A DNA stretch of 64,000 nucleotides from Streptomyces chattanoogensis (GTDB lineage Bacteria; Actinomycetota; Actinomycetes; Streptomycetales; Streptomycetaceae), in contig NZ_LGKG01000141.1 in the NCBI RefSeq assembly GCF_001294335.1, positions 62,001 to 126,000 on the forward strand, read 5' to 3'. Below the pieces are notes generated by a model that was not told where the DNA came from, did no database searches, and was given only the letters and a program-made list of their open reading frames with translations. Position numbers and translations under genes: made by a program. Of the stretch, positions 53,636 to 63,021 are shown piece after piece (position 1 is the stretch's first letter; each line of letters opens with the position of its first letter).

Positions 53636-54505
53636 TCATGACAGTCCCGGCTCCTTGAGGGCGTCGGCGATCGCGTCTGAGAGCGGAGTGGTCGGACGGC
53701 CGAGGAGCCGGGCCAGGTCACCGGAGGTGGAAGCCAGCTCGCCACGGGCGATCGCGGCGTCCGCATCGGCCACCATCCGCGCGGCGGGGCCCGGCACCCC
53801 CGCCTCGGTCATCAGCGCCGCATACCGCTCCTCCGGCAGATCGCGGTACGGGATCTTGCGGCCGGTCTGCCGGGACACCTCGGCCGCGTACTCGGCCATC
53901 GTCCAGGCGGTGTCGCCGCTCAGCTCGTACACGGAGTCCTCATGGCCGCTGCCGGTCAGCACCTCGGCGGCGGCCTCGGCGTAGTCCCGGCGCGCGGCAC
54001 TGGCCACCCGGCCGCCGTCCGCGCTGCCGATGACCGCCCCCGTCTTCAGGGTGCCTGCCAGGGCCCCGGTGTAGTTCTCGTGGTACCAGCCGTTGCGCAG
54101 CAGGCAGTACGGCACGCCGGACGCCAGGAGCGCCTGCTCGGTGGCGATGTGCTCCTCGGCGATGGAGAAGGTGGCGGCCGGTCCGCCCAGCACGCTGGTG
54201 TACGTGAGCAGCGCCACGCCCGCCTCCCGCGCGGCGTCGATGACCGCGCTGTGCTGGGCGAGGCGCCGGCCTGCCTCGTTGCCGGAGATCAACAGCACCC
54301 GGTCGCCGGCCGCGAAGGCGCCCCGAAGGGTTTCGGGCCGGCCGTAGTCCGCGATCCGCACCGCGACCCCGCGCGCCGCGAGATCCGCCGCCTTGGCCCG
54401 GTCGCGGGCGACCGCGACGATCTCGCCCGGTGCCGTACGCGCCAGCAGTGCCTCGATGACGAGCCGGCCGAGCGCTCCGGTGGCGCCGGTGATGACGTAG
54501 CTCAT
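53636..54505 (-). CDS. NAD(P)H:quinone oxidoreductase 2 / NmrA-like (QOR2/YtfG type)
   Basis: A 289-residue atypical SDR protein. The N-terminal nucleotide-binding motif MSYVITGATGALGRLVIEAL is followed by SDR-like segments (AADLAARGVAVRIADYGRPE, LISGNEAGRRLAQHSAVIDA) and LLRNGWYHENY, typical of QOR2 (YtfG/QorB). The enzyme reduces quinones with NADPH, protecting against redox stress. GGGGG precedes the ATG. A perfect 14-bp inverted repeat 42 nt upstream suggests a dedicated repressor, often HxlR (QorR) in relatives; no such gene is adjacent. Confidence 0.83.
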   Translation of the reverse strand: MSYVITGATGALGRLVIEALLARTAPGEIVAVARDRAKAADLAARGVAVRIADYGRPETLRGAFAAGDRVLLISGNEAGRRLAQHSAVIDAAREAGVALLTYTSVLGGPAATFSIAEEHIATEQALLASGVPYCLLRNGWYHENYTGALAGTLKTGAVIGSADGGRVASAARRDYAEAAAEVLTGSGHEDSVYELSGDTAWTMAEYAAEVSRQTGRKIPYRDLPEERYAALMTEAGVPGPAARMVADADAAIARGELASTSGDLARLLGRPTTPLSDAIADALKEPGLS

Positions 54506-54546
54506 GAGTTGCCCCCTGTGGGTGTTCGCGGACCGAGGGCACGACC

Positions 54547-54584
54547 ATACATTCGTCATAAACAAATGTCTATGACGAATGTAT
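54547..54584. promoter_or_regulatory. Perfect 14-bp inverted repeat upstream of the quinone reductase gene
   Basis: ATACATTCGTCATA at 54547-54560 and its exact reverse complement at 54571-54584, separated by 10 nt. The sequence is markedly AT-rich for this genome. It lies 42-79 nt before the reductase start and has the shape of an operator spanning or next to the promoter. Confidence 0.7.
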
Positions 54585-54667
54585 AGATGGGGGATTCGCG
54601 GATGGCGGATGTATGGATCTGAGGGTGTGGGTGTGCGGCGCGCCGACCCAACGCCACGGAACGACAA

Positions 54668-54717
54668 ACGGGTGCCCGTGCGGGAACGCCATAAGGCGCT
54701 CGCGTACGGACACCCGT
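54668..54717 (-). terminator. Probable terminator after korB
   Basis: Imperfect long stem (54668-54690 with 54695-54717, ends ACGGGTG/CACCCGT) and a TTTG run on the minus strand, 27 nt past the korB stop. Confidence 0.6.
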
Positions 54718-54743
54718 GAGGGCGCCGGCCTGGGGGCGTCAGA

Positions 54744-55833
<1,090 letters not shown>

Positions 55834-55841
<8 letters not shown>

Positions 55842-57774
55842 TGATGGCCTCCTTAAAGACCTCCGCGAGCTGCTCGGCCTTGAACGGCATGCCGCTGACC
55901 TGGGTGTGCGAGCGCGCGTCCACGAGGTACTTGGCGCGCAGCAGGGTGCTGAGCTGTCCGAGGTTCATCTCCGGCACGACCACGTTGTCGTAACGCCGGA
56001 GCACCTCGCCGAGATTCCTCGGGAAGGGGTTGAGGTGGCGCAGATGCGCCTGAGCGATGTGCGCCCCTGCGCCCCTTACGCGCCGTACCGCCGCGGTGAT
56101 GGGGCCGTACGTCGAACCCCAGCCCACGACAAGGGTGCGGGCCTGGCCGGACGGGTCGTCGACCTCGACGTCCGGGACCTCGATGCCGTCGACCTTCGCC
56201 TGGCGGGTGCGCACCATGAAGTCGTGGTTGGCGGGGTCGTAGGAGATGTTGCCCGTGCCGTCCTGCTTCTCGATGCCGCCGATACGGTGCTCCAGGCCCG
56301 GCGTGCCCGGCACCGCCCACGGGCGGGCCAGGGTCTGCTCATCGCGCTTGTAGGGCCAGAACACCTCGGTGCCGTCCGCCAGCTGGTGGTTGGGGCCGGA
56401 TGCGAACTGGACGCGCAGGTCCGGGAGTTCGTCGACGTCGGGGATCCGCCAGGGCTCGGAGCCGTTGGCCAGATAGCCGTCGGAGAGCAGGAAGACGGGG
56501 GTGCGGTAGGTCAGGGCGATACGGGCCGCATCCAGCGCCGCGTCGAAGCAGTCGGCCGGGGTCTTCGGTGCCACGATGGGCACCGGGGCCTCGCCGTTGC
56601 GGCCGTACATCGCCTGCAGCAGATCGGCCTGCTCGGTCTTGGTGGGCAGGCCCGTCGAGGGTCCGCCGCGCTGGATGTCCACGATCAGCAGCGGGAGCTC
56701 GAGGCTCACCGCCAGGCCGATGGTCTCCGACTTCAGCGCCACACCGGGGCCCGACGTCGTCGTCACCGCGAGCGACCCGCCGAACGCCGCGCCCAGCGCC
56801 GCGCCGATGCCCGCGATCTCGTCCTCCGCCTGGAACGTCCGCACACCGAAGTTCTTGTGCTTGGACAGCTCGTGCAGGATGTCGGAGGCCGGGGTGATGG
56901 GGTACGAGCCCAGGTAGAGCGGCAGATCGGCCTGCTGCGAGGCGGCGACCAGCCCGTAGGACAGCGCAAGGTTGCCGGAGATGTTGCGGTAGGTGCCGGT
57001 CGGGAAGGCCTTGGTGGCCGGGGCGACCTCGTAGGACGTCGCGAAGTCCTCGGTGGTCTCGCCGAAGTTCCAGCCTGCCCGGAAGGCCGTGACATTCGCC
57101 TCCGCGATATCCGGCTTCTTCGCGAACTTCGACCGCAGGAACTTCTCGGTGCCCTCCGTCGGCCGGTGGTACATCCACGACAGCAGGCCCAGCGCGAACA
57201 TGTTCTTGCTGCGCTCGGCCTCCTTGCGGGAGAGCCCGAACTCCTTGAGCGCCTCGATCGTCAGCGTCGTCAGCGGCACCGGATGGACGTTGTACGCCTC
57301 CAGCGAGCCGTCCTCCAGCGGGCTGGTCGCATAGCCGACCTTGGCCATCGGGCGCTTGGTGAACTCGTCGGTGTTGACGATGATCTCCGCGCCCCGCGGC
57401 ACATCGCCGATGTTCGCCTTCAGGGCAGCCGGATTCATGGCCACCAGGACGTTCGGAGCGTCACCGGGGGTGAGGATGTCGTGGTCGGCGAAGTGCAGCT
57501 GGAAGCTGGAGACGCCCGGCAGGGTGCCTGCGGGGGCCCGGATCTCGGCGGGGAAGTTCGGCAGCGTCGACAGGTCGTTGCCGAACGACGCCGTCTCGGA
57601 GGTGAACCGGTCGCCGGTGAGCTGCATGCCGTCACCGGAGTCACCCGCGAACCGGATGATCACCCGGTCCAGGCGCCGGACTTCCTTGCCTCCGCCGCCG
57701 TCGCCGGGCGTGCGCTGTTCCCCGACAAGCGCACCATCGGTCTTCTCGGCTGGGCTACTGACCTGGCTGGTCAC
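55834..57774 (-). CDS. korA: 2-oxoglutarate:ferredoxin oxidoreductase alpha subunit (gamma-alpha fusion)
   Basis: A 646-residue subunit in which the gamma domain (about 30-220; VIIRFAGDSGDGMQLTGDRF) precedes the alpha/TPP-pyrimidine domain (from ISGNLALSYGLVAASQQADL, YPITPASDILHELSKH). FQAEDEIAGIGAALGAAFGG is the conserved Glu-bearing segment. Start is GTG 57774 with GGGAGG about 9 nt upstream; the longer frame to 57861 is not needed. First gene of the korAB operon. Confidence 0.95.
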
Positions 57775-58069
57775 TGCTTCGGACCTCCCTCGAGGGGTGC
57801 GGCGTCCCCGCCTGAGGCAGGGCTCGGGACGTGTCGTACCGACCGGTTGTCCCATATCCATCGTACGTGGGTAAGGGTCGCCTTCCCTGAGTCGGTCACA
57901 TAGTGAACATCACGATGAGACACCGTTCTGGCATGATTTGTCATGAAATCAACGCCCCCGTTACCTCTTCTCCGCGGCACTCCGGACTTCGTCCATTAGT
58001 TCTAGGTCCAAGGTCCTGGGCCCTGGGTGACATCTCTCCGGCCTGGGCATCTGACAGGCTGTCAAATGA
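57775..58069. other. korA promoter region and response-regulator 3' region
   Basis: 295 nt, no gene. TAAGGGTCGCCTTCCCTGA (57872-57890) is a rough dyad; AGTGAACATCAC at 57902-57913 is another short dyad. Near the response-regulator end, TGACAGGCTGTCA (58052-58064) is a small perfect dyad that could terminate its transcript. Confidence 0.35.
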
Positions 58070-58741
58070 TCAGGAGTTGAGGTAGGTCAGCACCGCGAGC
58101 ACCCGACGGTGATCCCCGTCACTCTGGGCCAGGCCCAGCTTCAGAAAGATGTTGCTGACGTGCTTCTCGACCGCGCCGTCGCTGACCACCAGCTGCCGGG
58201 CGACCGCGGAATTCGTCCGGCCCTCGGCCATCAGCCCCAGTACTTCCCGCTCCCTCGGTGTCAGATTGGCCAGGACGTCCTGCTTACGGCTCCGTCCGAG
58301 CAGCTGCGCCACCACCTCCGGGTCCAGCGCGGTGCCGCCCCCGGCGACCCGGACCACGGCGTCGACGAACTCCCGGACCTCGGCCACCCGGTCCTTGAGC
58401 AGATAACCGATGCCCTTGGTGGAACCGGCCAGCAGCTCCGTCGCGTACTGCTCCTCGACATACTGCGACAGCACCAGCACGCCCAGATCCGGATGGTCCC
58501 TGCGCAGCCGGATCGCGGCCCGCACCCCTTCGTCGGTGTGCGTCGGCGGCATCCGTACGTCCGCCACCACCACATCCGGCAGCGCACCCTCGTCGGCCAG
58601 CTCGGCGATCACCTTGATCAGCGCCTCGGCGTCCCCCACACCTGCCACGACATCGTGCCCACGGTCGGTGAGCAGTCGCGTCAGGCCCTCCCGGAGGAGC
58701 ACCGAATCCTCGGCGATGACCACCCGCACCCTGTCCTCCAC
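58070..58741 (-). CDS. NarL/LuxR-type response regulator
   Basis: A 223-residue two-component regulator. The receiver domain (1-120) has the acidic pair ED at 11-12, the phosphoacceptor Asp61 in [10 protein letters not shown], a Ser/Gln at SQYVEEQ and Lys in LLKDRVAEV. The C-terminal LuxR HTH (about 155-215) begins [28 protein letters not shown] start with GGGGGAAG upstream. It lies downstream of two paralogous sensor kinases on the same strand, so one regulator probably serves both. 185 nt and a stable hairpin separate it from the nearer kinase. Confidence 0.92.
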   Translation of the reverse strand: MEDRVRVVIAEDSVLLREGLTRLLTDRGHDVVAGVGDAEALIKVIAELADEGALPDVVVADVRMPPTHTDEGVRAAIRLRRDHPDLGVLVLSQYVEEQYATELLAGSTKGIGYLLKDRVAEVREFVDAVVRVAGGGTALDPEVVAQLLGRSRKQDVLANLTPREREVLGLMAEGRTNSAVARQLVVSDGAVEKHVSNIFLKLGLAQSDGDHRRVLAVLTYLNS

Positions 58742-58878
58742 GGTTCAGCTTCCCCCACGCCTCGTACAACCCGATCTCCGGCTCCAGCATTCCAGCATTG
58801 GAGATACGGCGCGGCGGGAGCAGGGGATTGGATGCCAGGGAGGGCCGAGGGGGCTCAGGGGAGGGGAGGCGCACAGGG

Positions 58879-58911
58879 GGCCGGGGCCGGACCCCCGTCC
58901 CGGCCCCGGCC
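58879..58911. terminator. Hairpin between sensor kinase and response regulator
   Basis: A perfect 12-bp GC-only stem (GGCCGGGGCCGG / CCGGCCCCGGCC) with a 9-nt loop, 15 nt after the kinase stop. It may partly terminate transcription and lower regulator output, or stabilise the upstream mRNA. Confidence 0.5.
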
Positions 58912-58926
58912 GTGGCTATCCGGCCG

Positions 58927-60243
58927 CTACCGGCTGCGCCACGGCAGCTCGGCGGATATGGAGGTCGGACCACCCTCCGGGGATCGCACCACCAGCAGGC
59001 CGTCCATGGAACCGAGCCGCTCGGCCAGGCCCGCCAGGCCGCCGCCCGCTCCGGTGGAGGCGCCGCCCCGGCCGGTGTCCGTCACCTGCAGCATGATCCG
59101 GTCCGCGGCGCGCCAGACATCGACCGTGGCGCTGGTGGCCCTCGCATGCCGGGAGACGTTCTGCAGCAGCTCGGAGACGGTGAAGTACGCGATGCCCTCG
59201 ATCGCCGCGGCGGGTCTGAGGTCCAGGTCGACGGTCACCGTCACCGGCACCGGGCACCGCGCGGCCAGCGCCGACAGCGCCGGGCCGAGCCCCCGGTCGG
59301 TCAGGATCGCCGGATGGATGCCCCGGGCCAGATCCCGCAGCTCCTGCAGCGCCAGCTTCACCTCGCCGTGCGCCTCGTCCACCATCCGTGCGGCGGCGTC
59401 CGGGTCCTTCGCCAGCTTCTCCTTGGCCAGTCCCAGGTCCATGGCGAGCGCCACCAGCCTGGCCTGCGCACCGTCGTGCAGCTCCCGCTCGATCCGCGCC
59501 AGATCGGCCGCCGCGGTGTCGACCACGGCCCCTCGGTTCGACTCCAGCTCCGAGACCCGGCCGGCGAGGCGGGACGGGCCCAGCAGCCCGTGCACCATCA
59601 GACGGTCCACCTGGGTCAGCCCGCGGATCAGCCACGGCCCGGCCAGCACCAGCAGCAGCCCGACGGCGCTGATCCCGCCTATCTCCATGGGAGTGTCGAG
59701 GTAGAAGCCGTGGCCGTCGCCGTCGCCCCACATCTGGATGCCGGGCAGGCCGAGGTATGCGGGGAACGTCCACCGCCACAGGGGGTAGGTCAGCAGGCAC
59801 CAGCCGACGGACCAGAAGGTCGTGGCGAAGACGAAGGAGAACAGCGCCCACGGGAAGTGGAAGAAGGAGTAGAGCAGGTGCCGCCAGGACACTCCGCTCT
59901 TCAGGACGGCGCCGATCCACCCCATCGGGCCCGGCTTGGCGGCGCGGACCGGCTCCGGCTCGGCCACCTCCAGCCCGAGCAGCGCACGGGCCCGCCCGCG
60001 CTCCACAATGCCCAGCGCCCGGCATCCGGCCAGCCCGCCGGCCAGCACCGGGATGCCCAGGAACGTGATCAGCAGACCGGCGCCGAGCGAGATCACCGCT
60101 ATCGCGTAGCTGAACATCACGCACGCGATCGGGAGGCTGAGGAAGAGATAGAGGAACTCGCGCCAGGTGCGCCCGGAGAAGGGGGCGCGCAGTCCCACGG
60201 GCACGTGGGAGCCGCGGGGCTGCGGTGCGTATGCGGTGTCCAT
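58927..60243 (-). CDS. Sensor histidine kinase 1 of a tandem pair
   Basis: A 438-residue HisKA_3-type kinase. The N-terminal sensor (about 25-225) is a membrane domain with two helical pairs (FLYLFLSLPIACVMFSYAIA and LLITFLGIPVLAGG; WALFSFVFATTFWSVGW and AVGLLLVLAGPWLI). The dimerisation/phosphoacceptor His is in IERELHDGAQARLVAL near residue 256. The ATP-binding domain contains YFTVSELLQNVSRHA (N box), VTDTGRGG and GLAGLAERLGSMDG. ATG 60243. Shares an 87-nt identical block with kinase 2. GTGGGG-type repeat upstream. Confidence 0.93.
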   Translation of the reverse strand: MDTAYAPQPRGSHVPVGLRAPFSGRTWREFLYLFLSLPIACVMFSYAIAVISLGAGLLITFLGIPVLAGGLAGCRALGIVERGRARALLGLEVAEPEPVRAAKPGPMGWIGAVLKSGVSWRHLLYSFFHFPWALFSFVFATTFWSVGWCLLTYPLWRWTFPAYLGLPGIQMWGDGDGHGFYLDTPMEIGGISAVGLLLVLAGPWLIRGLTQVDRLMVHGLLGPSRLAGRVSELESNRGAVVDTAAADLARIERELHDGAQARLVALAMDLGLAKEKLAKDPDAAARMVDEAHGEVKLALQELRDLARGIHPAILTDRGLGPALSALAARCPVPVTVTVDLDLRPAAAIEGIAYFTVSELLQNVSRHARATSATVDVWRAADRIMLQVTDTGRGGASTGAGGGLAGLAERLGSMDGLLVVRSPEGGPTSISAELPWRSR

Positions 60244-60371
60244 CGTCTCGTCGTCCGTCCGTTCTGCCGTATGCAGGAGGTCTTCTGCCGGATGCGTCCG
60301 GCCGTTTTCCGCTACGACAAGAGTCCGCGGCCGCCGCCGCCCGCACCATGAGGTTCAGCGCAGTCTTTTCC

Positions 60372-60385
60372 TGGGGTTTTCCCCA
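60372..60385. promoter_or_regulatory. TGGGG-TTTT-CCCCA repeat before sensor kinase 1
   Basis: A 5-bp dyad with a TTTT centre, 129 nt upstream of kinase 1. The same motif, longer, lies before kinase 2 (61764-61783). Shared sequence CTGGGGTTTTCCCCACC against GTGGGGTTTTCCCCACC: 16 of 17. Confidence 0.6.
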
Positions 60386-60495
60386 CCCCCGGGCCTGAGG
60401 ACGACCACCCTCACGCCCCGGACCGACCCGTCGGACCGCCCCACCATGCCCCTGCCCCGCCCCGTCGCCCCCGCCCGCCACCGTCCCCCTGCCCG

Positions 60496-61707
60496 TCAGC
60501 GCTTCCCCGTCCGCGACGTCTCTCCGCGCGCCCGCCACGGCAGCTCCGCCGTCACCCGCGTCGGCCCGCCGACCGGAGAATCCAGCACGAACAGCCCGTC
60601 CACCGACCCCAGCCGCTCGGCGAGCCCGGCCATTCCGCTGCCGCCGTCCAGCCGGGCCCCGCCCCGCCCGTCGTCCGCCACCTGGATCAGCAGCCGGTCC
60701 TCGACCCGCCACACCTCCACGGACGCCTTCCGCGCGGCACTGTGCTTCGAGATGTTCTGCAGCAGCTCGGAGACGGTGAAGTAGACGATCCCCTCGATGG
60801 CGGGCGCGGGCCGCTCCGCCAGGTCCACGGAGGTCGCGACCGGCACCGTGCAGCGCCCGGCCAGGGAGGCCAGCGCCGGCCCCAGCCCCCGGTCCGTCAG
60901 GATCGCCGGATGGATGCCCCGGGCCAGATCCCGCAGCTCCTGCAGCGCCAGCTTCACCTCGCCGTGCGCCTCGTCCACCATCGCCGCCACGCCCTCGTCG
61001 GCCCGGCCCTCCAGCAGCTTCTCCTTCGCCAGCCCGAGCCCCATGGCCAGCGCCACCAGCCGGGCCTGCGCACCGTCGTGCAGATCCCGTTCGATCCGCC
61101 GCAGATCGGCCGCCGCGGTGTCGCTGACCGCCATCCGGTCCGCCTCCAGCTCGGCGATCCGCCGCTCCAACTCGTCGGAGGGCGAGAGCAGTCCGCGCAC
61201 CATCGCCCGGTCCACGTTCGACAGCCAGCGCGCCAGCCAGGGCAGCGCCGGCCACGCCACGAACAGCGAGACGAGGGTGACCGAGAAGGTGAGGACGGCC
61301 CAGGGCAGCCGGATGAACGCGAACAGGGCGTGCCGCCAGGCGACCGGATCCTTCAGACATGCCCACAACCAGGGGAAGAACCCCTTCTCCCGCGCCCGCA
61401 GCGGACTCGGCTCCTCCACTTCCACCCCGAGCAGGGCCCGCGCCCGCGCACGCTCCAGCTTCCCGTACCGCCGGCACGCCACCAGCCCCGTCGCCAGCAA
61501 CGGCAGCCCGACCACGGTGACGGACAGCCCGATCCCGAGTGTGAGCCAGACCAGCAGCACCACGAACGCGACGACGTCCAACGGGAAATTGGAGAGCAGA
61601 TAGGCGATCTCCCGCCAGGTCCAGGCGCTGAGCGGCGCTTTGGGGGGCGGGGGTGAGGTGTCGTCAAGGGGGGCGGCACCGGTGCTGATGGGGGGACTTT
61701 CCGTCAT
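60496..61707 (-). CDS. Sensor histidine kinase 2 of a tandem pair
   Basis: A 403-residue paralogue of the neighbouring kinase with the same order: polar N-terminus, a helical membrane sensor (LLSNFPLDVVAFVVLLVWLT, VTVVGLPLLATGLVA; WAVLTFSVTLVSLFVAWPAL), a phosphoacceptor His in RIERDLHDGAQARLVAL near 210, N box YFTVSELLQNISKHSA, then VADDGRGG and GMAGLAERLGSVDG. ATG 61707 has a weak ribosome site; the frame stays open upstream to 61806. Divergent from the EccD-like gene with the GTGGGG repeat in between. Confidence 0.93.
   Translation of the reverse strand: MTESPPISTGAAPLDDTSPPPPKAPLSAWTWREIAYLLSNFPLDVVAFVVLLVWLTLGIGLSVTVVGLPLLATGLVACRRYGKLERARARALLGVEVEEPSPLRAREKGFFPWLWACLKDPVAWRHALFAFIRLPWAVLTFSVTLVSLFVAWPALPWLARWLSNVDRAMVRGLLSPSDELERRIAELEADRMAVSDTAAADLRRIERDLHDGAQARLVALAMGLGLAKEKLLEGRADEGVAAMVDEAHGEVKLALQELRDLARGIHPAILTDRGLGPALASLAGRCTVPVATSVDLAERPAPAIEGIVYFTVSELLQNISKHSAARKASVEVWRVEDRLLIQVADDGRGGARLDGGSGMAGLAERLGSVDGLFVLDSPVGGPTRVTAELPWRARGETSRTGKR
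60896..60982. repeat. 87-nt block identical to 59300-59386
   Basis: Bases 60896-60982 in kinase 2 equal bases 59300-59386 in kinase 1 without a mismatch, including all wobble positions (encoding the EAHGEVKLALQELRDLARGI to LTD stretch). Outside the block identity drops markedly. Confidence 0.85.
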
Positions 61708-61763
61708 GGGGTCCAGCCTGCCCGGCGGGGGCGCTGGGGGCCATGGGGTGGCCGGTGCGGCGA

Positions 61764-61783
61764 AGGTGGGGTTTTCCCCACCT
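61764..61783. promoter_or_regulatory. AGGTGGGG-TTTT-CCCCACCT repeat between kinase 2 and the EccD-like gene
   Basis: Perfect 8-bp arms around TTTT, 57 nt before kinase 2 and 122 nt before the EccD-like start. It is the stronger copy of the site at 60372-60385, a likely response-regulator operator that could also affect the divergent gene. Confidence 0.6.
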
Positions 61784-61904
61784 CCGGCCGCCGTCCTCCC
61801 GCGCATCGGTGCAGGTTGGTGCCGATCTCGTTATCGCCTCTGGTGGACACGGCGCGCCGGCGGGACCGTATGGTGTGGCGGTGCAGAGCGGGAGAGGCGG
61901 GGCG

Positions 61905-62999
61905 ATGGCGCGGGGTCGTGACAGCCGATTGCTGGAGCCGGAACCCGTCGCGGCGGAGCTCGTCGACGAGACGGCCGGTCCGCTCGACATCCGTGGCTGG
62001 GGCTGGGGCGAACGGACCAGGGCCTGGACGTCGGTGACGGCGAGTGTGCTGCTCGCAGCGGTCGCCGGGGTCTGCGCGGTCACCTGGTACGGAGGCACCG
62101 CCCCCTGGCTCGGAGGCGCCGCGGCGCTCGCCGCGGGCGCGGGCGCGGTGATCGGCAAGGTGGCCGGACAGCCGGGACGGCACGCCCCCGATGTCGCGCT
62201 GCTGCTGCTCGGTGGCGGGCTCGGCGTGGTCGCCTCCTGGCAGGCCGTTTCCGGCGGCGCCGCCAGGCTGGCCGCCGCAGGACTCACCGTCGCTGTTGTC
62301 TGCGCGCTCCTCGGCCTGTGTACGCCGCTGGGCCGCGGCGGCCTGACCGGCGCGGCCTCGATCGCGCTCACCGTGGGCGGCTGGGAGCTCGGCCTGGCAT
62401 TGACCACCCCCGCCCGTACGGGAGTTGCGCTCGGCTTCGTCTCCGTCCTCGTGCTCGGGTATCTGCCGCGGCTGGCCCTGATGGCCGCCGGGCTGACCCG
62501 GCTGGACGACCAGCGCTCCGGTGGCACGCCGGTCAGCAGGCACCAGGTCGCGGCCGCGCTGGGTGCCACCCACCGCGGTCTGGCCCTGGCCACGGTGGCG
62601 ATGGCGGTCTCGGCCGGCGCGGCGGCCGTGCTGGCGGTGGACACACCGGGCCTGTGGACCGTGCTCACCGCGCTGTTGCTCTGTGTGGTGCTGCTCTCGA
62701 GGGCACGCGCCTATCCGCTGGCGGTAGAGGTCGTCGCGTTGCTGGCAGCCGGAACCGCCGGAGCCGTACGGCTCGTTCTGCTGTGGGCGACGGACGGCGG
62801 CGGCCGGGCCGGTGCCCTGGTGGTGCTGGGCGGGCTGGCGCTGCTCCCGGTGGCGGTGCTCGCGGTACGGGTGCCGGAGACCCTGCGGGCGCGGCTGCGG
62901 CGGTGGCTGGATCTGGCCGAGTCGATCGCCGTGGTGGCGCTGATCCCGGTGGCCCTGGGGGCCTTCGGGGTCTACAGCTTGCTGCTGGGCGGGTCCTGA
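61905..62999 (+). CDS. EccD-like type VII secretion membrane protein without ubiquitin-like domain
   Basis: A 364-residue membrane protein with about eleven helices (from TSVTASVLLAAVAGVCAVTW to ALIPVALGAFGVYSLLLGGS). The helix pattern and VALGFVSVLVLGYLPRLALM are EccD-like. Usual EccD proteins begin with an ~80-residue ubiquitin-like domain; here only ~40 residues precede the first helix. GGAGAGG precedes ATG 61905. A leaderless GTG start at 61881, 6 nt after TATGGT (61869-61874), is a real alternative and would add eight residues. A MinD-like ATPase gene follows by 22 nt, supporting a secretion locus. Confidence 0.6.
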   Translation: MARGRDSRLLEPEPVAAELVDETAGPLDIRGWGWGERTRAWTSVTASVLLAAVAGVCAVTWYGGTAPWLGGAAALAAGAGAVIGKVAGQPGRHAPDVALLLLGGGLGVVASWQAVSGGAARLAAAGLTVAVVCALLGLCTPLGRGGLTGAASIALTVGGWELGLALTTPARTGVALGFVSVLVLGYLPRLALMAAGLTRLDDQRSGGTPVSRHQVAAALGATHRGLALATVAMAVSAGAAAVLAVDTPGLWTVLTALLLCVVLLSRARAYPLAVEVVALLAAGTAGAVRLVLLWATDGGGRAGALVVLGGLALLPVAVLAVRVPETLRARLRRWLDLAESIAVVALIPVALGAFGVYSLLLGGS

Positions 63000-63021
63000 C
63001 CCGGAAGGCTGCGGAGGGAAG

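Noticed and set aside
58916-61477. 853-codon minus-strand frame spanning both sensor kinases in another phase
   Set aside because: It crosses the stop of kinase 1 and the intergenic DNA; the kinases' own frames hold the His box, N box and G box motifs.
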